Below are positions 1 through 7,905 of a stretch of 16,424 bases of DNA, piece after piece. The notes beneath the pieces were generated by a model. That model did no database searches and had not been told where the DNA came from. It was given only the letters and a program-made list of their open reading frames with translations. A program made the position numbers and the translations under genes. The stretch comes from an uncultured Oscillospiraceae bacterium (lineage in GTDB: Bacteria > Bacillota > Clostridia > Oscillospirales > Oscillospiraceae). Position 1 is the first letter of the stretch, and each line of letters opens with the position of its first letter. The stretch covers positions 1 through 16,424 of the forward strand of contig CAAEKI010000153.1 in assembly GCA_900756495.1 (NCBI GenBank), read 5' to 3'.

Positions 1-69
1 GCCCCCGGCCTGTATCCCGCCCGCGGCCGGGCTGAGCAGGTCCAGAAAGTCCGCATATACGTCGCTCAT
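1..69 (-). CDS. Start of probable DUF2577/XkdR-like tail protein (partial)
   Basis: Only the first 23 codons are inside the window; the gene runs off the left edge. The visible start reads MSDVYADFLDLLSPAAG. An ATG at 69 follows the stop of the XkdQ-like gene by four bases, with a GGAAGGTGAG ribosome-binding site just upstream. In PBSX-type contractile-tail operons the gene after xkdQ is usually the DUF2577 protein XkdR, a small baseplate-associated protein, and a short acidic, hydrophobic N-terminus fits. The identity rests mainly on position. The reading frame itself is well supported by its spacing and ribosome-binding site. Confidence 0.6.
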   Translation of the reverse strand, partial: MSDVYADFLDLLSPAAGGIQAGG

Positions 70-73
70 AATC

Positions 74-1066
74 TCACCTTCCTATCTCCCGCCCCGCCGC
101 AGTCTCATTCATGAGATTGCGGAAATTCAGGGTCAGGCGGCAGAAATACTGCCCGTTTTTCCAGGTGTGGGTATCCGCGTCAATCCAGCAAAGCCCTGCC
201 GCCTGCGCCGTATTGTCCCGCAGCAGCACGGCGTTCCCGGAGATCAAGGCCGGATCCCCCAGGCACTCCACCGTCATGGTCTGCTGCAGCCCGTTGTCCT
301 CCAGCCATGCCTGGGCCTCCGCCCCGGCGTCCTCCCCGTCCCTCTGGGTCAGGATATGCTGGAACTGCCCGTACAGGGCGGCGCTCTCCCCGTCGCTGAC
401 GGTCCGCACCAGCCTCCCCGTATCGGTGTAGATGGCCACGGCGTTCTGCAGCCCGGAGATGTCCTCCGTCACCCGCAGCGTCTGCAGGTTCTTCCGGGGC
501 GCGATCTCCAGCGCGGCGGCCTCCGGCTTCTCCACCACCTCCAGCTCCCCCGCGCCGTTGAAGCGGGACAGGTACCGCTTCCCGTTCTGTTCGGCGGCCA
601 TGGTATAGAGGCTGTCCACCATCTTGCTCAGCGCGACGCCCGGATACTTCCGGGCCACCTGCACCCCCGTCTCCGCCAGGCTGCCTACCGGGATGCCGAA
701 GTCGGCGCACAGGGCCCTGACCGCCGCCTCCGGCGCCGTCCCGCTGAAGGTGTACAACCCCTCGTTGCCCGAGAGGAACCGGCCCCGGTCCAGGCCGGTC
801 AGTTCGGTGGTGGATGAGTCTGTGGCCTTCTCCCGGGTGACAATGTGTCCGAGAAACCGCTGCGCCCCCTGAACAGACAGGCGCAGCTCGTTGCCCAGAT
901 CGCAGGGCAGCTCCGGGAGGCTCCCGTCGTTTGGGGTGGCCATCACGGCCTCAATCTGGCGGGAAACCCGCTTCACGCTCCCCGACCAGGACAGGGTGGA
1001 CACCCGCTCCGTCACGTCCCAGGCGTCCCCCTGGGGCGAAAGGATGGTCAGTTGATAGTCCCCCAT
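74..1066 (-). CDS. xkdQ: XkdQ-like baseplate hub / late-control-D-type tail protein
   Basis: This 330-residue protein is the size expected for XkdQ, the PBSX relative of the gpD/gp27-like hub that joins the tail tube to the baseplate. The N-terminal part (about 1-100) is beta-rich, with a typical opening of strands around DVTERVSTLSWSGS. The middle (about 105-170) holds the helical stretch typical of hub proteins, and the C-terminus (about 250-320) returns to strands. No catalytic motif is evident. It follows the LysM protein by 11 bases, with an AGAGGGGGAT ribosome-binding site before ATG 1066. The order TMP, LysM protein, XkdQ, DUF2577 matches PBSX-type tails, which strengthens the call. 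Confidence 0.75.
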   Translation of the reverse strand: MGDYQLTILSPQGDAWDVTERVSTLSWSGSVKRVSRQIEAVMATPNDGSLPELPCDLGNELRLSVQGAQRFLGHIVTREKATDSSTTELTGLDRGRFLSGNEGLYTFSGTAPEAAVRALCADFGIPVGSLAETGVQVARKYPGVALSKMVDSLYTMAAEQNGKRYLSRFNGAGELEVVEKPEAAALEIAPRKNLQTLRVTEDISGLQNAVAIYTDTGRLVRTVSDGESAALYGQFQHILTQRDGEDAGAEAQAWLEDNGLQQTMTVECLGDPALISGNAVLLRDNTAQAAGLCWIDADTHTWKNGQYFCRLTLNFRNLMNETAAGREIGR

Positions 1067-1077
1067 GGTATCCCCCT

Positions 1078-1845
1078 CTAGCTGAAATAGGCCTGCTCTT
1101 TCTTAAACTGTACGGCCCAGCGTTTGGCGTCCGAATCCCAGGCTGCGCCTGTGTCCGCCGCAATCTGGGCGCTTGCCGGCACAGCCCCGGCCGCCGGCAG
1201 CCGCTCCAGGGGCGGGATCGTGAAGGTCTGTCCCGGATGGATCAGGTTGGCGTTTGCCACGCCGTTGGCGGCGGCCAGCCGCCAGCACAGGGAGCCGTCC
1301 CCGTAAAACCTGTGGCAGATGTCCCACATGGTATCCCCGCTCTGCACGGTGTAGCTCCTGGCTGCCGACGTGCCCGTGGCGCTGTCCCGGACGGCCGTGA
1401 GCGCCGCCTGCGCCTGTGCGGGCAGTACGGGCGTCTCCGGCCTTCGGTACTGCCGCAGCGTGATGTCCGCATACAGGTCGTTGGTGCCGTCCTGCTCCCG
1501 GTAGGTCACGCCCTCCAGCAGCACCGCCGCGTTGACCGGCGTGCCAGACACCAGCCAGCGCAGCACAGTCCCGCCGTCCACCCACCGCTCCAGCTGCTCC
1601 AGATAGGCCCACGGGTTGGTCCGGGCCCCCGGCGAGAGGAAGGGATAGGCCCGGGCGGGCAGGATGCAGTCCCGGAGCGTCGTGGAGCCCATCTTCTTCC
1701 CGCCGAAAAAGTTCAGGTCCCCCAGCTGGTCCACCGTCACCGTCTCGATGGCGGCCTCGTGGGGCCACTCGTAGCCGGCCGGCGTCACGGGCAGCACCAG
1801 CTCCACGCCCCCCGTCTCATCCAGCAGCGTAATCAGCCTGAGCAT
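1078..1845 (-). CDS. xkdP: XkdP-like LysM tail protein
   Basis: This 255-residue protein has a clear LysM module at about residues 164-212, opening YTVQSGDTMWDICHRFYGDG and closing with LIHPGQTFTIPPL. LysM binds peptidoglycan glycans. The first 135 residues form the domain found in XkdP-type tail proteins that sit between the tape measure and the hub. The linker at about 136-163 is rich in Ala, Pro and Gln. The protein probably lies at the distal tail and helps anchor or assemble the baseplate; whether it contacts the cell wall is inference. Its ATG shares one base with the tape measure stop (TGATG), implying translational coupling. Confidence 0.85.
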   Translation of the reverse strand: MLRLITLLDETGGVELVLPVTPAGYEWPHEAAIETVTVDQLGDLNFFGGKKMGSTTLRDCILPARAYPFLSPGARTNPWAYLEQLERWVDGGTVLRWLVSGTPVNAAVLLEGVTYREQDGTNDLYADITLRQYRRPETPVLPAQAQAALTAVRDSATGTSAARSYTVQSGDTMWDICHRFYGDGSLCWRLAAANGVANANLIHPGQTFTIPPLERLPAAGAVPASAQIAADTGAAWDSDAKRWAVQFKKEQAYFS

Positions 1846-3935
1846 CAGTGGATCCCTCCCAATCTGGCCAGACGCGCCCTGCGGACAATGGCCTCCGCAA
1901 TCGCGTCCACATCGCTGTCGCTGCGCACCTGCCAGCTGCCGCCGATGTTCACCGTCACGGCTCCGCCGCCCCGGTCCGCCTCCCGGGCCTCCCGGGCGGT
2001 CAGCACACGCTCCCCCTCGTGGAGCAGCGCCGCGTAGTTGTCATAGGGCACCCGCCCCAGCCCGTAGGCGTGCTGCTTCTGCGCGGCATACCACCCGGCG
2101 GCGGAATTAAGGCCGCCCACGGCCTTATCCATCTCGCTCAGGTCGCCCGCCACCATCTTTGAGCCCCCGAGCCCTACGCTCTGCGCCTGCTGGGTTCGGT
2201 ATTCGTTGGTCCAGGCGGTAAAGGCCGCCGTCAGATCCCGCGTCGCCGCAATCTGGTCAAGCTCCGCCTGGTGCATGTCCTGGTACTGGCTGCTGCTCTC
2301 ATAGGCCGCCGTAGCCAGCGCCTCGGCCTGCTGCCGCAGGCTGTCCATCTTGAGCCCGGCCTCCTGGCTCCCGTTCTCATAGTCGGCGCTGGCCTGGACA
2401 AAGCTGGCCCGCATGTCCTCCAGCTCCAGCTGCTGCTGCGGGTTGTACAGCGTGGTGCCCTCCCCCAGCAGGACCGCGGAGAGCGCCTCCCGCATATAGC
2501 GGTCGGACAGGTTTTCCATATAGGCCTCATTTTCTCCCGCGATGCGGTTGAGGTTCTCCACTGCGCTGCCCAGCAGTCCGCCGTAGGCGTCAATCTCCGC
2601 CTGCAGGCCGGAGGAGCGCACGGTGTTGTACCCCTCGCCCCTGGCGTTGTCAATCTCGGTCATGGCGTCGCTCAGCGTTGACGTCAGGCCGCTGAAGGTC
2701 TCCGCCATCGTCTGCATGGCTCCGCCATAGGCGCTCTCCATGCCCCGCTGGATGATGTCCGCAGCGTCCTGTCCGTTGATCTCGCTCTTGGAGATCATCT
2801 CGTAGATCTCCCCCTGGGTTTTGCCCATGGCCTCTCCCAGCATCCCGATGACGTCCACGCCCCGGTCCTGGAAGATGTTCAAAAACTCCAGCGTCGCCTT
2901 CCCGCTGCTGTTCATCCGGCTCATGGCCCGGGCCATCTCGGTCATGTCGGAGGCGGTCACCCCTACGGCGCTGCCTGCGTCGCCGATGGCCTCCATTAGC
3001 GAGAGCATCCGCTCCGGGCTGTCCCCGAAGCCGGTTGCCAGCGCCCTGGACATAGCCGTCAGATCCGCATATTCCATGGGCGTCTCCGCCGCCATGACGC
3101 GCAAATCGGAGAGATACCGGTCTCCCACGCCCGCCCCGAGCAGCCGGTTGAAGGCGATGGCGTCCAGTTCGCGCTGGGCAGCTGTAGAGGACCCGCTGGA
3201 CAGGCTCTCCTCAGCCGCCGATTGAGACTGCTCGTAGAGCTGCTGGTAATAGCTCTTAAACGCCTCGTCCCGGCTCTCAAAGGCCTGCGTGCCTCCCTGG
3301 GCCAGCCCGATAGCGCCCCCGACCGCCGCGCCGATGGCTGTGCCGATCCCGGGGATGATACTGCCGATTGCCGCCCCGGAGATGGCCCCGGAAAGGCCGG
3401 AAGAGATGATGCTCCCGGCCTCATTGCCGAACGCGGAGCCGATCAGGGTATTTGCCACCTCCAGGGCCGCGTCCCCCGCCATCTGCCCCAGCCCTGCCTT
3501 GCCCAGGCCCTCCAGGACGGAAGCGCTCCCTGAGCGGTTTGCCCGGTTGTCCATCCTGCTGAAGGCTCCGGAGACGTCCTGGATATCCTTCTCGGCCTGC
3601 CTTGCCGCCTTGCTGGTCAGGTCCAGCTGCCGCCGGACATTCTCATAATTTTGGGTTGCCCGCTCAAAATCCGCCAGGGCGGCCTCCCTGTCTGCGTCTG
3701 AGGCGGCGTCGCCCAGCTCCTCAAACGCCCTTTTCGTCCGCTCCAGCTCATTTTTTGCCTGTTTCAGGTCAAAGTTCTTCAGCCGGAACCGGGTATTGTC
3801 AAGGGCGTCCAGTTTCTGCTGGAGCTGTGTAATATCCCCCCGGAAGGAGTTGATTGAGTTCTTCATCCCCACAACGGACTGGGACAGATTGTCCGTAACG
3901 CTGAAGGCAATGCTGGCGTCGGTCTTTTGCGCCAT
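1845..3935 (-). CDS. Tail tape measure protein
   Basis: At 696 residues this is the longest gene of the tail module and sits where the tape measure belongs, after the frameshifting chaperone. The N-terminus (about 15-130) is a predicted coiled coil rich in Lys, Glu, Gln and Asp. A Gly/Ala/Ile-rich hydrophobic stretch lies at about 185-215 (IIPGIGTAIGAAVGGAIG), as in many tape measures. The C-terminus carries the characteristic PYDNYAALLHEGERVLT motif. At the usual rule of roughly 1.5 angstrom per residue, the tail would be about 100 nm long; that is inference. The start ATG overlaps the stop of the frameshift product by one base. Confidence 0.9.
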   Translation of the reverse strand: MAQKTDASIAFSVTDNLSQSVVGMKNSINSFRGDITQLQQKLDALDNTRFRLKNFDLKQAKNELERTKRAFEELGDAASDADREAALADFERATQNYENVRRQLDLTSKAARQAEKDIQDVSGAFSRMDNRANRSGSASVLEGLGKAGLGQMAGDAALEVANTLIGSAFGNEAGSIISSGLSGAISGAAIGSIIPGIGTAIGAAVGGAIGLAQGGTQAFESRDEAFKSYYQQLYEQSQSAAEESLSSGSSTAAQRELDAIAFNRLLGAGVGDRYLSDLRVMAAETPMEYADLTAMSRALATGFGDSPERMLSLMEAIGDAGSAVGVTASDMTEMARAMSRMNSSGKATLEFLNIFQDRGVDVIGMLGEAMGKTQGEIYEMISKSEINGQDAADIIQRGMESAYGGAMQTMAETFSGLTSTLSDAMTEIDNARGEGYNTVRSSGLQAEIDAYGGLLGSAVENLNRIAGENEAYMENLSDRYMREALSAVLLGEGTTLYNPQQQLELEDMRASFVQASADYENGSQEAGLKMDSLRQQAEALATAAYESSSQYQDMHQAELDQIAATRDLTAAFTAWTNEYRTQQAQSVGLGGSKMVAGDLSEMDKAVGGLNSAAGWYAAQKQHAYGLGRVPYDNYAALLHEGERVLTAREAREADRGGGAVTVNIGGSWQVRSDSDVDAIAEAIVRRARLARLGGIH

Positions 3936-4503
3936 CAGATTTCCCCGTCCTTTCGTCTCTTGTGGTCTATCAGCAGCGCGCAGACCAGAATGCGCTCCCC
4001 GGGCGGCAGCCGGAAATAGGCCCCCGGGAAAATGCCGTGGTCAACCAGCAGCCGCTCTGCAACAGCCAGATCTGCGCGCCTGGTCAGTTTTTTTCCAGTT
4101 CCTCCACCGCTCCCGCCAGGGCCGCTCCGTCCAGATCCTCCTCCGGGAGCTCTACGACGCTCCCGGAGCCGTACCCGTTCAGGCGGTCGATCACCCGGCA
4201 GAGCTTTTCCACCTCGCCCATCCGCAGCAGCTTCTTCAGGGCGTCCACAGGCGTGGCGCATCCCATCTTATCGTGATACCACGCTTCGCTGCGCAGCTCC
4301 GGGTGGTTGGCCGCCGCCGCCAGGATGAGGTGGATTTGGGCGTCCTGCTCCCGCCGGATGCGGATCAGCCTGTCATAAGGGACCTCACGGACCTCCAGAT
4401 CCAGCCCGAGCCGGGGCAGGCTCACGCGGGCCTGCTCCGGCTCCGGATCCGGCAAATCCAGCAGGTTTGCAATGACGCTCCGGCCTTCCCGTTTCTCCGC
4501 CAT
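3935..4503 (-). CDS. Tail assembly chaperone, -1 frameshift product
   Basis: This is the extended form (gpGT-like) of the chaperone gene. Ribosomes that slip back one base at A AAA AAC (4093-4087) bypass the TGA at 4086-4084 and read 50 more codons, giving about 189 residues. The extension begins LTRRADLAVAERLLVDHG and ends at a TGA at 3937-3935 that overlaps the tape measure ATG. Paired short and long chaperones made by frameshifting are widespread upstream of the tape measure in long-tailed phages. The extension has no start codon and ribosome-binding site of its own at a sensible place; its frame upstream is only a shadow of the short form. The long form probably binds the tape measure. 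Confidence 0.8.
4084..4503 (-). CDS. xkdN: XkdN-like tail assembly chaperone, short form
   Basis: This is the 139-residue zero-frame product. It is acidic and mostly helical, with hydrophobic and charged stretches such as DRLIRIRREQDAQIHLILAA and an acidic tail (LPEEDLDGAALAGAVEELEK). It lies between the tail tube and the tape measure, the standard position for XkdN-type chaperones, which coat the tape measure before tube polymerisation. I chose ATG 4503, which overlaps the tube stop as TGATG. A GTG at 4506 would add one Met. It terminates immediately after the slippery site, so most ribosomes should make this form. Confidence 0.8.
   Translation of the reverse strand: MAEKREGRSVIANLLDLPDPEPEQARVSLPRLGLDLEVREVPYDRLIRIRREQDAQIHLILAAAANHPELRSEAWYHDKMGCATPVDALKKLLRMGEVEKLCRVIDRLNGYGSGSVVELPEEDLDGAALAGAVEELEKN
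4087..4105 (-). promoter_or_regulatory. Programmed -1 ribosomal frameshift signal
   Basis: The heptamer A AAA AAC lies at 4093-4087 in the correct phase (GAA AAA AAC TGA), directly before the zero-frame stop. Both tRNAs can re-pair after a one-base backward slip. A Shine-Dalgarno-like GGAGG at 4105-4101 sits seven bases upstream, resembling the internal stimulator known from E. coli dnaX. I see no strong pseudoknot just downstream, although the first 50 bases are GC-rich and contain short inverted repeats. Confidence 0.8.
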
Positions 4504-4943
4504 CACTGCACCTCAATCTGGTCCAGGAACTCATACCGGCTGAAGGTGAATGGCGCGGTAACGCGCCCCACTGTAGCCGCCTGCCAGTCGGCCAGCGTCA
4601 AATCGTCAAAGCTGACGTTGTACACCGCCACCCGCTCCGCGCCCCAGCTGTCCGGATCCCGGAGTTTGGAGATGATGGTGAACCGGCGGTCCACCCCGTC
4701 CTGCAGGCCGCTTTGTCTCTGGGAAAAACCGCTGTCCACGTGGTACAGCGTCAGGCTCCCGGTTCCGCTGCCGCTGGTGGCCTTGGTGTCGGACATGAAT
4801 TGCCCGCACAGGTTGATTGTCTCCTTGTTCTTGTTCACTTTGAGCTGGCAGGCTGTGCATTCGGCGATTTTCTCGCCGTCCAGCCAGATTTCCCCATAAG
4901 TCCCGTTTATGACTCTCTTCGCGCTGTCAATGGTTTTGCTCAT
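4503..4943 (-). CDS. xkdM: XkdM-like tail tube protein
   Basis: This 146-residue protein has the size and pattern of XkdM tube proteins. It begins MSKTIDSAKRVINGTYGEIW, continues through GEKIAECTACQLKVNKNKET, and carries a central conserved stretch GQFMSDTKATSGSGTGSLTL. The fold is expected to be a beta barrel that forms hexameric rings inside the sheath. It follows the sheath gene by 15 bases, with an AAGGGGGG ribosome-binding site. The sheath-then-tube order is typical of contractile tails. Two cysteines are visible (C29, C32), with no sign of a metal site. Confidence 0.88.
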   Translation of the reverse strand: MSKTIDSAKRVINGTYGEIWLDGEKIAECTACQLKVNKNKETINLCGQFMSDTKATSGSGTGSLTLYHVDSGFSQRQSGLQDGVDRRFTIISKLRDPDSWGAERVAVYNVSFDDLTLADWQAATVGRVTAPFTFSRYEFLDQIEVQ

Positions 4944-4958
4944 GGCTGCACGCCCCCC

Positions 4959-6062
4959 TTAAAGGTTGTTAAAGATCACCTGGAAGTCCTCCATAGCATC
5001 CACCAGGCGGCCGCCCGCCTTGATGAACACCCAGCTTCCGGTCTGGTACTCCTTGATTTCCTGCTCGGTCATGTCCGCGGTCTCAATCCCCTGGGACTTA
5101 ATCCACCTCTCCTGGGCCTCCACGTCAATCTCCGCCCAGCTCTCGCCGGGGTTGAGCACGCCCGCCCCCTCCAGATAGACCAGATACTCCGTGATGGCCG
5201 TCACCAGGACGCACTTGTTGTCGTAGGTATTGGCATACTTGCCGATGTATTCATCCTGTATCGTGGTGCGCAGGTAGTAGGTAATGAGATCCATGCCCTC
5301 GACAATCTTGATTTTGCTCCAGTCCGCCTTGCCGTCGTCGGGGATTGTGGTCAGGGAGTTGATGCCCCGGGCGATCTTGGCCTTAACGCCGTCGTGGATG
5401 AGGATGAGCTTTCCTGCGTTGACGGCGGCCGCCTGCTCTGTCTCGCTCCGGGCGGTCACCGCAGTCAGCTCGGGCAGGGGCGCGTAGGTGCAGGACATGC
5501 CCATGGGGATGCCCGCCAGGATGCCGGCAATCCGGCTGGCGAACTCCGCCGCCGTGTAAGTGGCAGCCCCCGCTGCAATAGCCTCGTCGGTCTCGCTGAA
5601 ATTGATGATTCCCATGTCGTCCGGCGCTGCCGCCGCGTTGGGCTCCACCAGTTTCTCGGTGAAGTAGTTCTCCCGCCGGCCCTTCACCCAAGTCTCCAGC
5701 AGGGTCTTTTCACCCGCCGTCACGTCAGGGGGCGGCGCGATATAGTCCAGGCTCATGTTCTCAATCAGCTTCAGCCCGGCGGCAAGGTCGTCCGTGTCGG
5801 AGGTATCGGTTCCGATAACCACCGCCACCACCTTGCTCGGCTGGCCCCGGTCGCTGCCGGTAAACGCCCGGCTGATGTAGTCCTGGTTGTCCTGCCCCAG
5901 GTCAGAGGGGATAAGGGCGGCGCTAGAGAGCTGGTGTACGCCCTGAGAATTGGTATCCCGGACGAACACGCCCACATAGCCCTTCTTGCTCCGGTTGGCC
6001 GCCTGCCCGGCGGCCTTCTGGAAGGTAATCGTCAGGCTTGGCAGCCCGATGGTTGTTGCCAT
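4959..6062 (-). CDS. xkdK: Contractile tail sheath protein (XkdK-like)
   Basis: This protein of about 367 residues opens MATTIGLPSLTITFQKAAGQ, as sheath proteins of the PBSX type do. Its C-terminal quarter has the usual sheath pattern (EIKEYQTGSWVFIKAGGRLVDAMEDFQVIFNNL). The presence of a sheath makes the tail contractile and identifies a myovirus. I set the start at ATG 6062, with GGAAAGGA upstream and four bases after the previous stop. An upstream in-frame ATG at 6098 lies inside the previous gene and lacks a ribosome-binding site. The central residues (about 90-270) are the likely variable domain. Confidence 0.9.
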   Translation of the reverse strand: MATTIGLPSLTITFQKAAGQAANRSKKGYVGVFVRDTNSQGVHQLSSAALIPSDLGQDNQDYISRAFTGSDRGQPSKVVAVVIGTDTSDTDDLAAGLKLIENMSLDYIAPPPDVTAGEKTLLETWVKGRRENYFTEKLVEPNAAAAPDDMGIINFSETDEAIAAGAATYTAAEFASRIAGILAGIPMGMSCTYAPLPELTAVTARSETEQAAAVNAGKLILIHDGVKAKIARGINSLTTIPDDGKADWSKIKIVEGMDLITYYLRTTIQDEYIGKYANTYDNKCVLVTAITEYLVYLEGAGVLNPGESWAEIDVEAQERWIKSQGIETADMTEQEIKEYQTGSWVFIKAGGRLVDAMEDFQVIFNNL

Positions 6063-6066
6063 AAAA

Positions 6067-6546
6067 TCAGTCCTTTCCGTTTGATATATGGAGCGCAAAG
6101 TCCTCCATCAGCGGCGCTCCTCCGCTCTCCGGCGTCTGGGCCTCCGGATCCTGATACCCGGGCCGCCGGTCCAGCCAGGATGCGGTAAAACTGACATAGG
6201 CGACGCCGGGCCCCGGCGTTTCCGCCGCCGCAGTGAGGATGATGTGGCGGTCTCCCACTGCCAGGGAGGGCCCGCCGAACAGGGCCAGCACGGCGGCCTG
6301 ATCCGCCCGCAGGGCCTCGGTGCTCTCAGCGTCATATTCGTCTGTTTCCGCAAACAGCTCCAATTCTGCGTCAAAGCTCCACTCCACCAGCCCGATGTTC
6401 ACATCTGTCCAGCCTGCTTCACGAACATACAGAAACCCGGCAGGCCTTTGGTGATCTACCGGGCAAAAGTCACGATAGAGCATCCGGTCCGGCCATAGTG
6501 CAGAAATTTTCCCCGCTATCGCTTCTACCAGATCCGTATACGTCAC
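6067..6546 (-). CDS. Tail terminator family protein
   Basis: This 159-residue acidic protein begins MTYTDLVEAIAGKISALWPD and lies between the gp10-like gene and the sheath, the position of the tail terminator (tail completion) protein. Such proteins cap the finished tube and sheath and dock the tail to the head. The pattern of an N-terminal helix, then strands (PAGFLYVREAGW, VEWSFDAELELF), then a helix (ALRADQAAVLALFG) fits the tail terminator fold. The start is GTG, overlapping the upstream stop by four bases (GTGA). The exact Pfam subfamily cannot be set by eye. Confidence 0.68.
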   Translation of the reverse strand: MTYTDLVEAIAGKISALWPDRMLYRDFCPVDHQRPAGFLYVREAGWTDVNIGLVEWSFDAELELFAETDEYDAESTEALRADQAAVLALFGGPSLAVGDRHIILTAAAETPGPGVAYVSFTASWLDRRPGYQDPEAQTPESGGAPLMEDFALHISNGKD

Positions 6547-7019
6547 AGGCCCCCCTCCAGTCCGGCTTTTATTTCTCCCGCCAACGCCTGAATCTCACCC
6601 TCCGTCAGCGACGCAAGCCCCTGCCGTGCGTTCCGGTAGAAGAATTTCCCCGGTGTGGCCGCCTTGTTAAGGCGGGGGCGGTAATGGTAATCCGGCTTTG
6701 TGCTGCCTCGCGGGCCGCCGTGCCTGTGGCCGCCCTCTATCGCATTGGTAATGTACCCCACTGCGTACCGCGTACCGCTCCTTGTGGCCTGATAGGTCTC
6801 CGCCTTTGGCCGTACAGCCACGTATCCGCCCCCGCTGCCCATGTGGACGCCCTGCCAGCCCCGCACCTTGCCGGATCCGCCGATCCCGGCGTTGACCCGT
6901 TCAAGCAGTTTCGGGCCCAGCTGTTCCAGAAACCCCCTTTTCTTTCCAGGGAACTCCCGGAGCAGTGCGTCCCAGCTCTCCAGCAGGCGGTCAAGGCCTC
7001 TGGTGTCTACCGTTGCCAT
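6543..7019 (-). CDS. HK97 gp10-like / XkdI-like head-tail joining protein
   Basis: This 158-residue basic protein has an N-terminal helix (RGLDRLLESWDALLREFPGKK) and a Gly- and Arg-rich centre typical of the HK97 gp10 family, including RYAVGYITNAIEGGHRHGGP and a later PGKFFYRNARQG segment. Members of the family help complete the neck or the tail end of the connector. The start at ATG 7019 shares a base with the previous stop (TGATG). Another ATG immediately upstream (7022) would add one residue. Confidence 0.75.
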   Translation of the reverse strand: MATVDTRGLDRLLESWDALLREFPGKKRGFLEQLGPKLLERVNAGIGGSGKVRGWQGVHMGSGGGYVAVRPKAETYQATRSGTRYAVGYITNAIEGGHRHGGPRGSTKPDYHYRPRLNKAATPGKFFYRNARQGLASLTEGEIQALAGEIKAGLEGGL

Positions 7020-7618
7020 CATACGTCCCCCCTCCGTGCAATCTCATACTCATTCTTGTAATCGTCCAGCTCGTGGGGAACGGTCACATGGTACACGCCG
7101 GGCGCATTCCCGCCCTGCACGGTCACAATGTCGCCCGGCTTGAGGCCAATCACCTTCGGCGTGACCAGTACAAGGCCGATGTCGCTCTCGGCGTGGGTGG
7201 TTTCCTGCACATAACGGGCATACTTTTCAGTCAGCACGGCCGGGAACGCGATCCGCATCGTCTCCGTCTTGACAGGCCGGCCGCCTGCGCCAACCCTGGT
7301 CTCTGTCCGGGTCGCCAGACAGGTGTCTGGTTTGACTATCGCCGCATCCACATCCATATAGAGCCGGCCATTCTTGCGGATGCCGGTCAAAAAGAGATGC
7401 CGCCCCTCCCACAGCAGGGCATTGTGCAAGGTGATTCCCTGCCGGCGCATGGTCAGGCTCGCCCCCATGGCGGACACGCCAACGGCAGAGTAGATGCTCT
7501 TGGCCGTCTTGGCGTCAATGTCCGCCCATGTCTTTTTGACTTGCGTCCACTCCCATGCGCCGTCCGTCTGAACCAGCTTTAAAACACAGACGGTCTCGCT
7601 CAGTTTTCCTGCGTCCAT
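7019..7618 (-). CDS. Head closure / head-tail adaptor, apparently two-part
   Basis: This protein has about 199 residues. The first half (about 1-95) looks like a head-tail joining (stopper) protein: DAGKLSETVCVLKLVQTDGA, then strands around TLMRRQ-like and LWEGRHLFLTGI positions. The second half (about 115-199) ends GVYHVTVPHELDDYKNEYEIARRG and may be a second small beta domain. Single-domain stoppers are usually around 100-130 residues, so this one is long. I chose ATG 7618, with GAGGTGG just upstream, over the GTG at 7630, which overlaps the connector gene. Confidence 0.65.
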   Translation of the reverse strand: MDAGKLSETVCVLKLVQTDGAWEWTQVKKTWADIDAKTAKSIYSAVGVSAMGASLTMRRQGITLHNALLWEGRHLFLTGIRKNGRLYMDVDAAIVKPDTCLATRTETRVGAGGRPVKTETMRIAFPAVLTEKYARYVQETTHAESDIGLVLVTPKVIGLKPGDIVTVQGGNAPGVYHVTVPHELDDYKNEYEIARRGDV

Positions 7619-7626
7619 GGGCCACC

Positions 7627-7905
7627 TCACAGAAAATTGCGCCTGTGCATATCCATGAAGGACGATAACACCAGATTCACCTTGTCGGATGCGGTTGACA
7701 GGCCGCGGTTGTCCGTCAGTTCGGCAAATACCACCAGAGCGGCCGTTACAAGGCCGGGATACTGATCCGCCTGCTCCGCAGGCAGGCCGGTATAATCAAG
7801 CACATACTGTCTGGCCTGTTCCAGGTAGAGCGGATCCAGCGTGTCATCAGGTTCGCTTCTGGCGTGCTGCCTTGCCACTTCCACTGTCAGCTCGCTTAAC
7901 TTCAT
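7627..7905 (-). CDS. gp6-like head-tail connector protein
   Basis: This 92-residue all-helical protein reads MKLSELTVEVARQHARSEPD, then LDPLYLEQARQYVLDYTGLP, and ends LVLSSFMDMHRRNFL. This is the usual pattern of HK97 gp6/SPP1 gp15-type adaptors, which form a ring under the portal: helix, short loop, then the helix with YVLDYTGL. It begins inside the previous small gene, overlapping it by 59 bases, but has a strong AGGAGG ribosome-binding site before ATG 7905. It lies between the capsid gene and the head closure gene, as expected. Confidence 0.78.
   Translation of the reverse strand: MKLSELTVEVARQHARSEPDDTLDPLYLEQARQYVLDYTGLPAEQADQYPGLVTAALVVFAELTDNRGLSTASDKVNLVLSSFMDMHRRNFL

Noticed and set aside
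931..2037. Long plus-strand open frame of 368 codons
   Set aside because: It lies antisense to the XkdQ, LysM and tape measure genes, is rich in Arg, Pro and Gly as expected of a high-GC shadow frame, and has no ribosome-binding site or recognisable domain.
4713..6188. Plus-strand open frame of 491 codons over the sheath gene
   Set aside because: It is an antisense shadow of the tube and sheath genes, whose minus-strand products are recognisable families with proper start sites.
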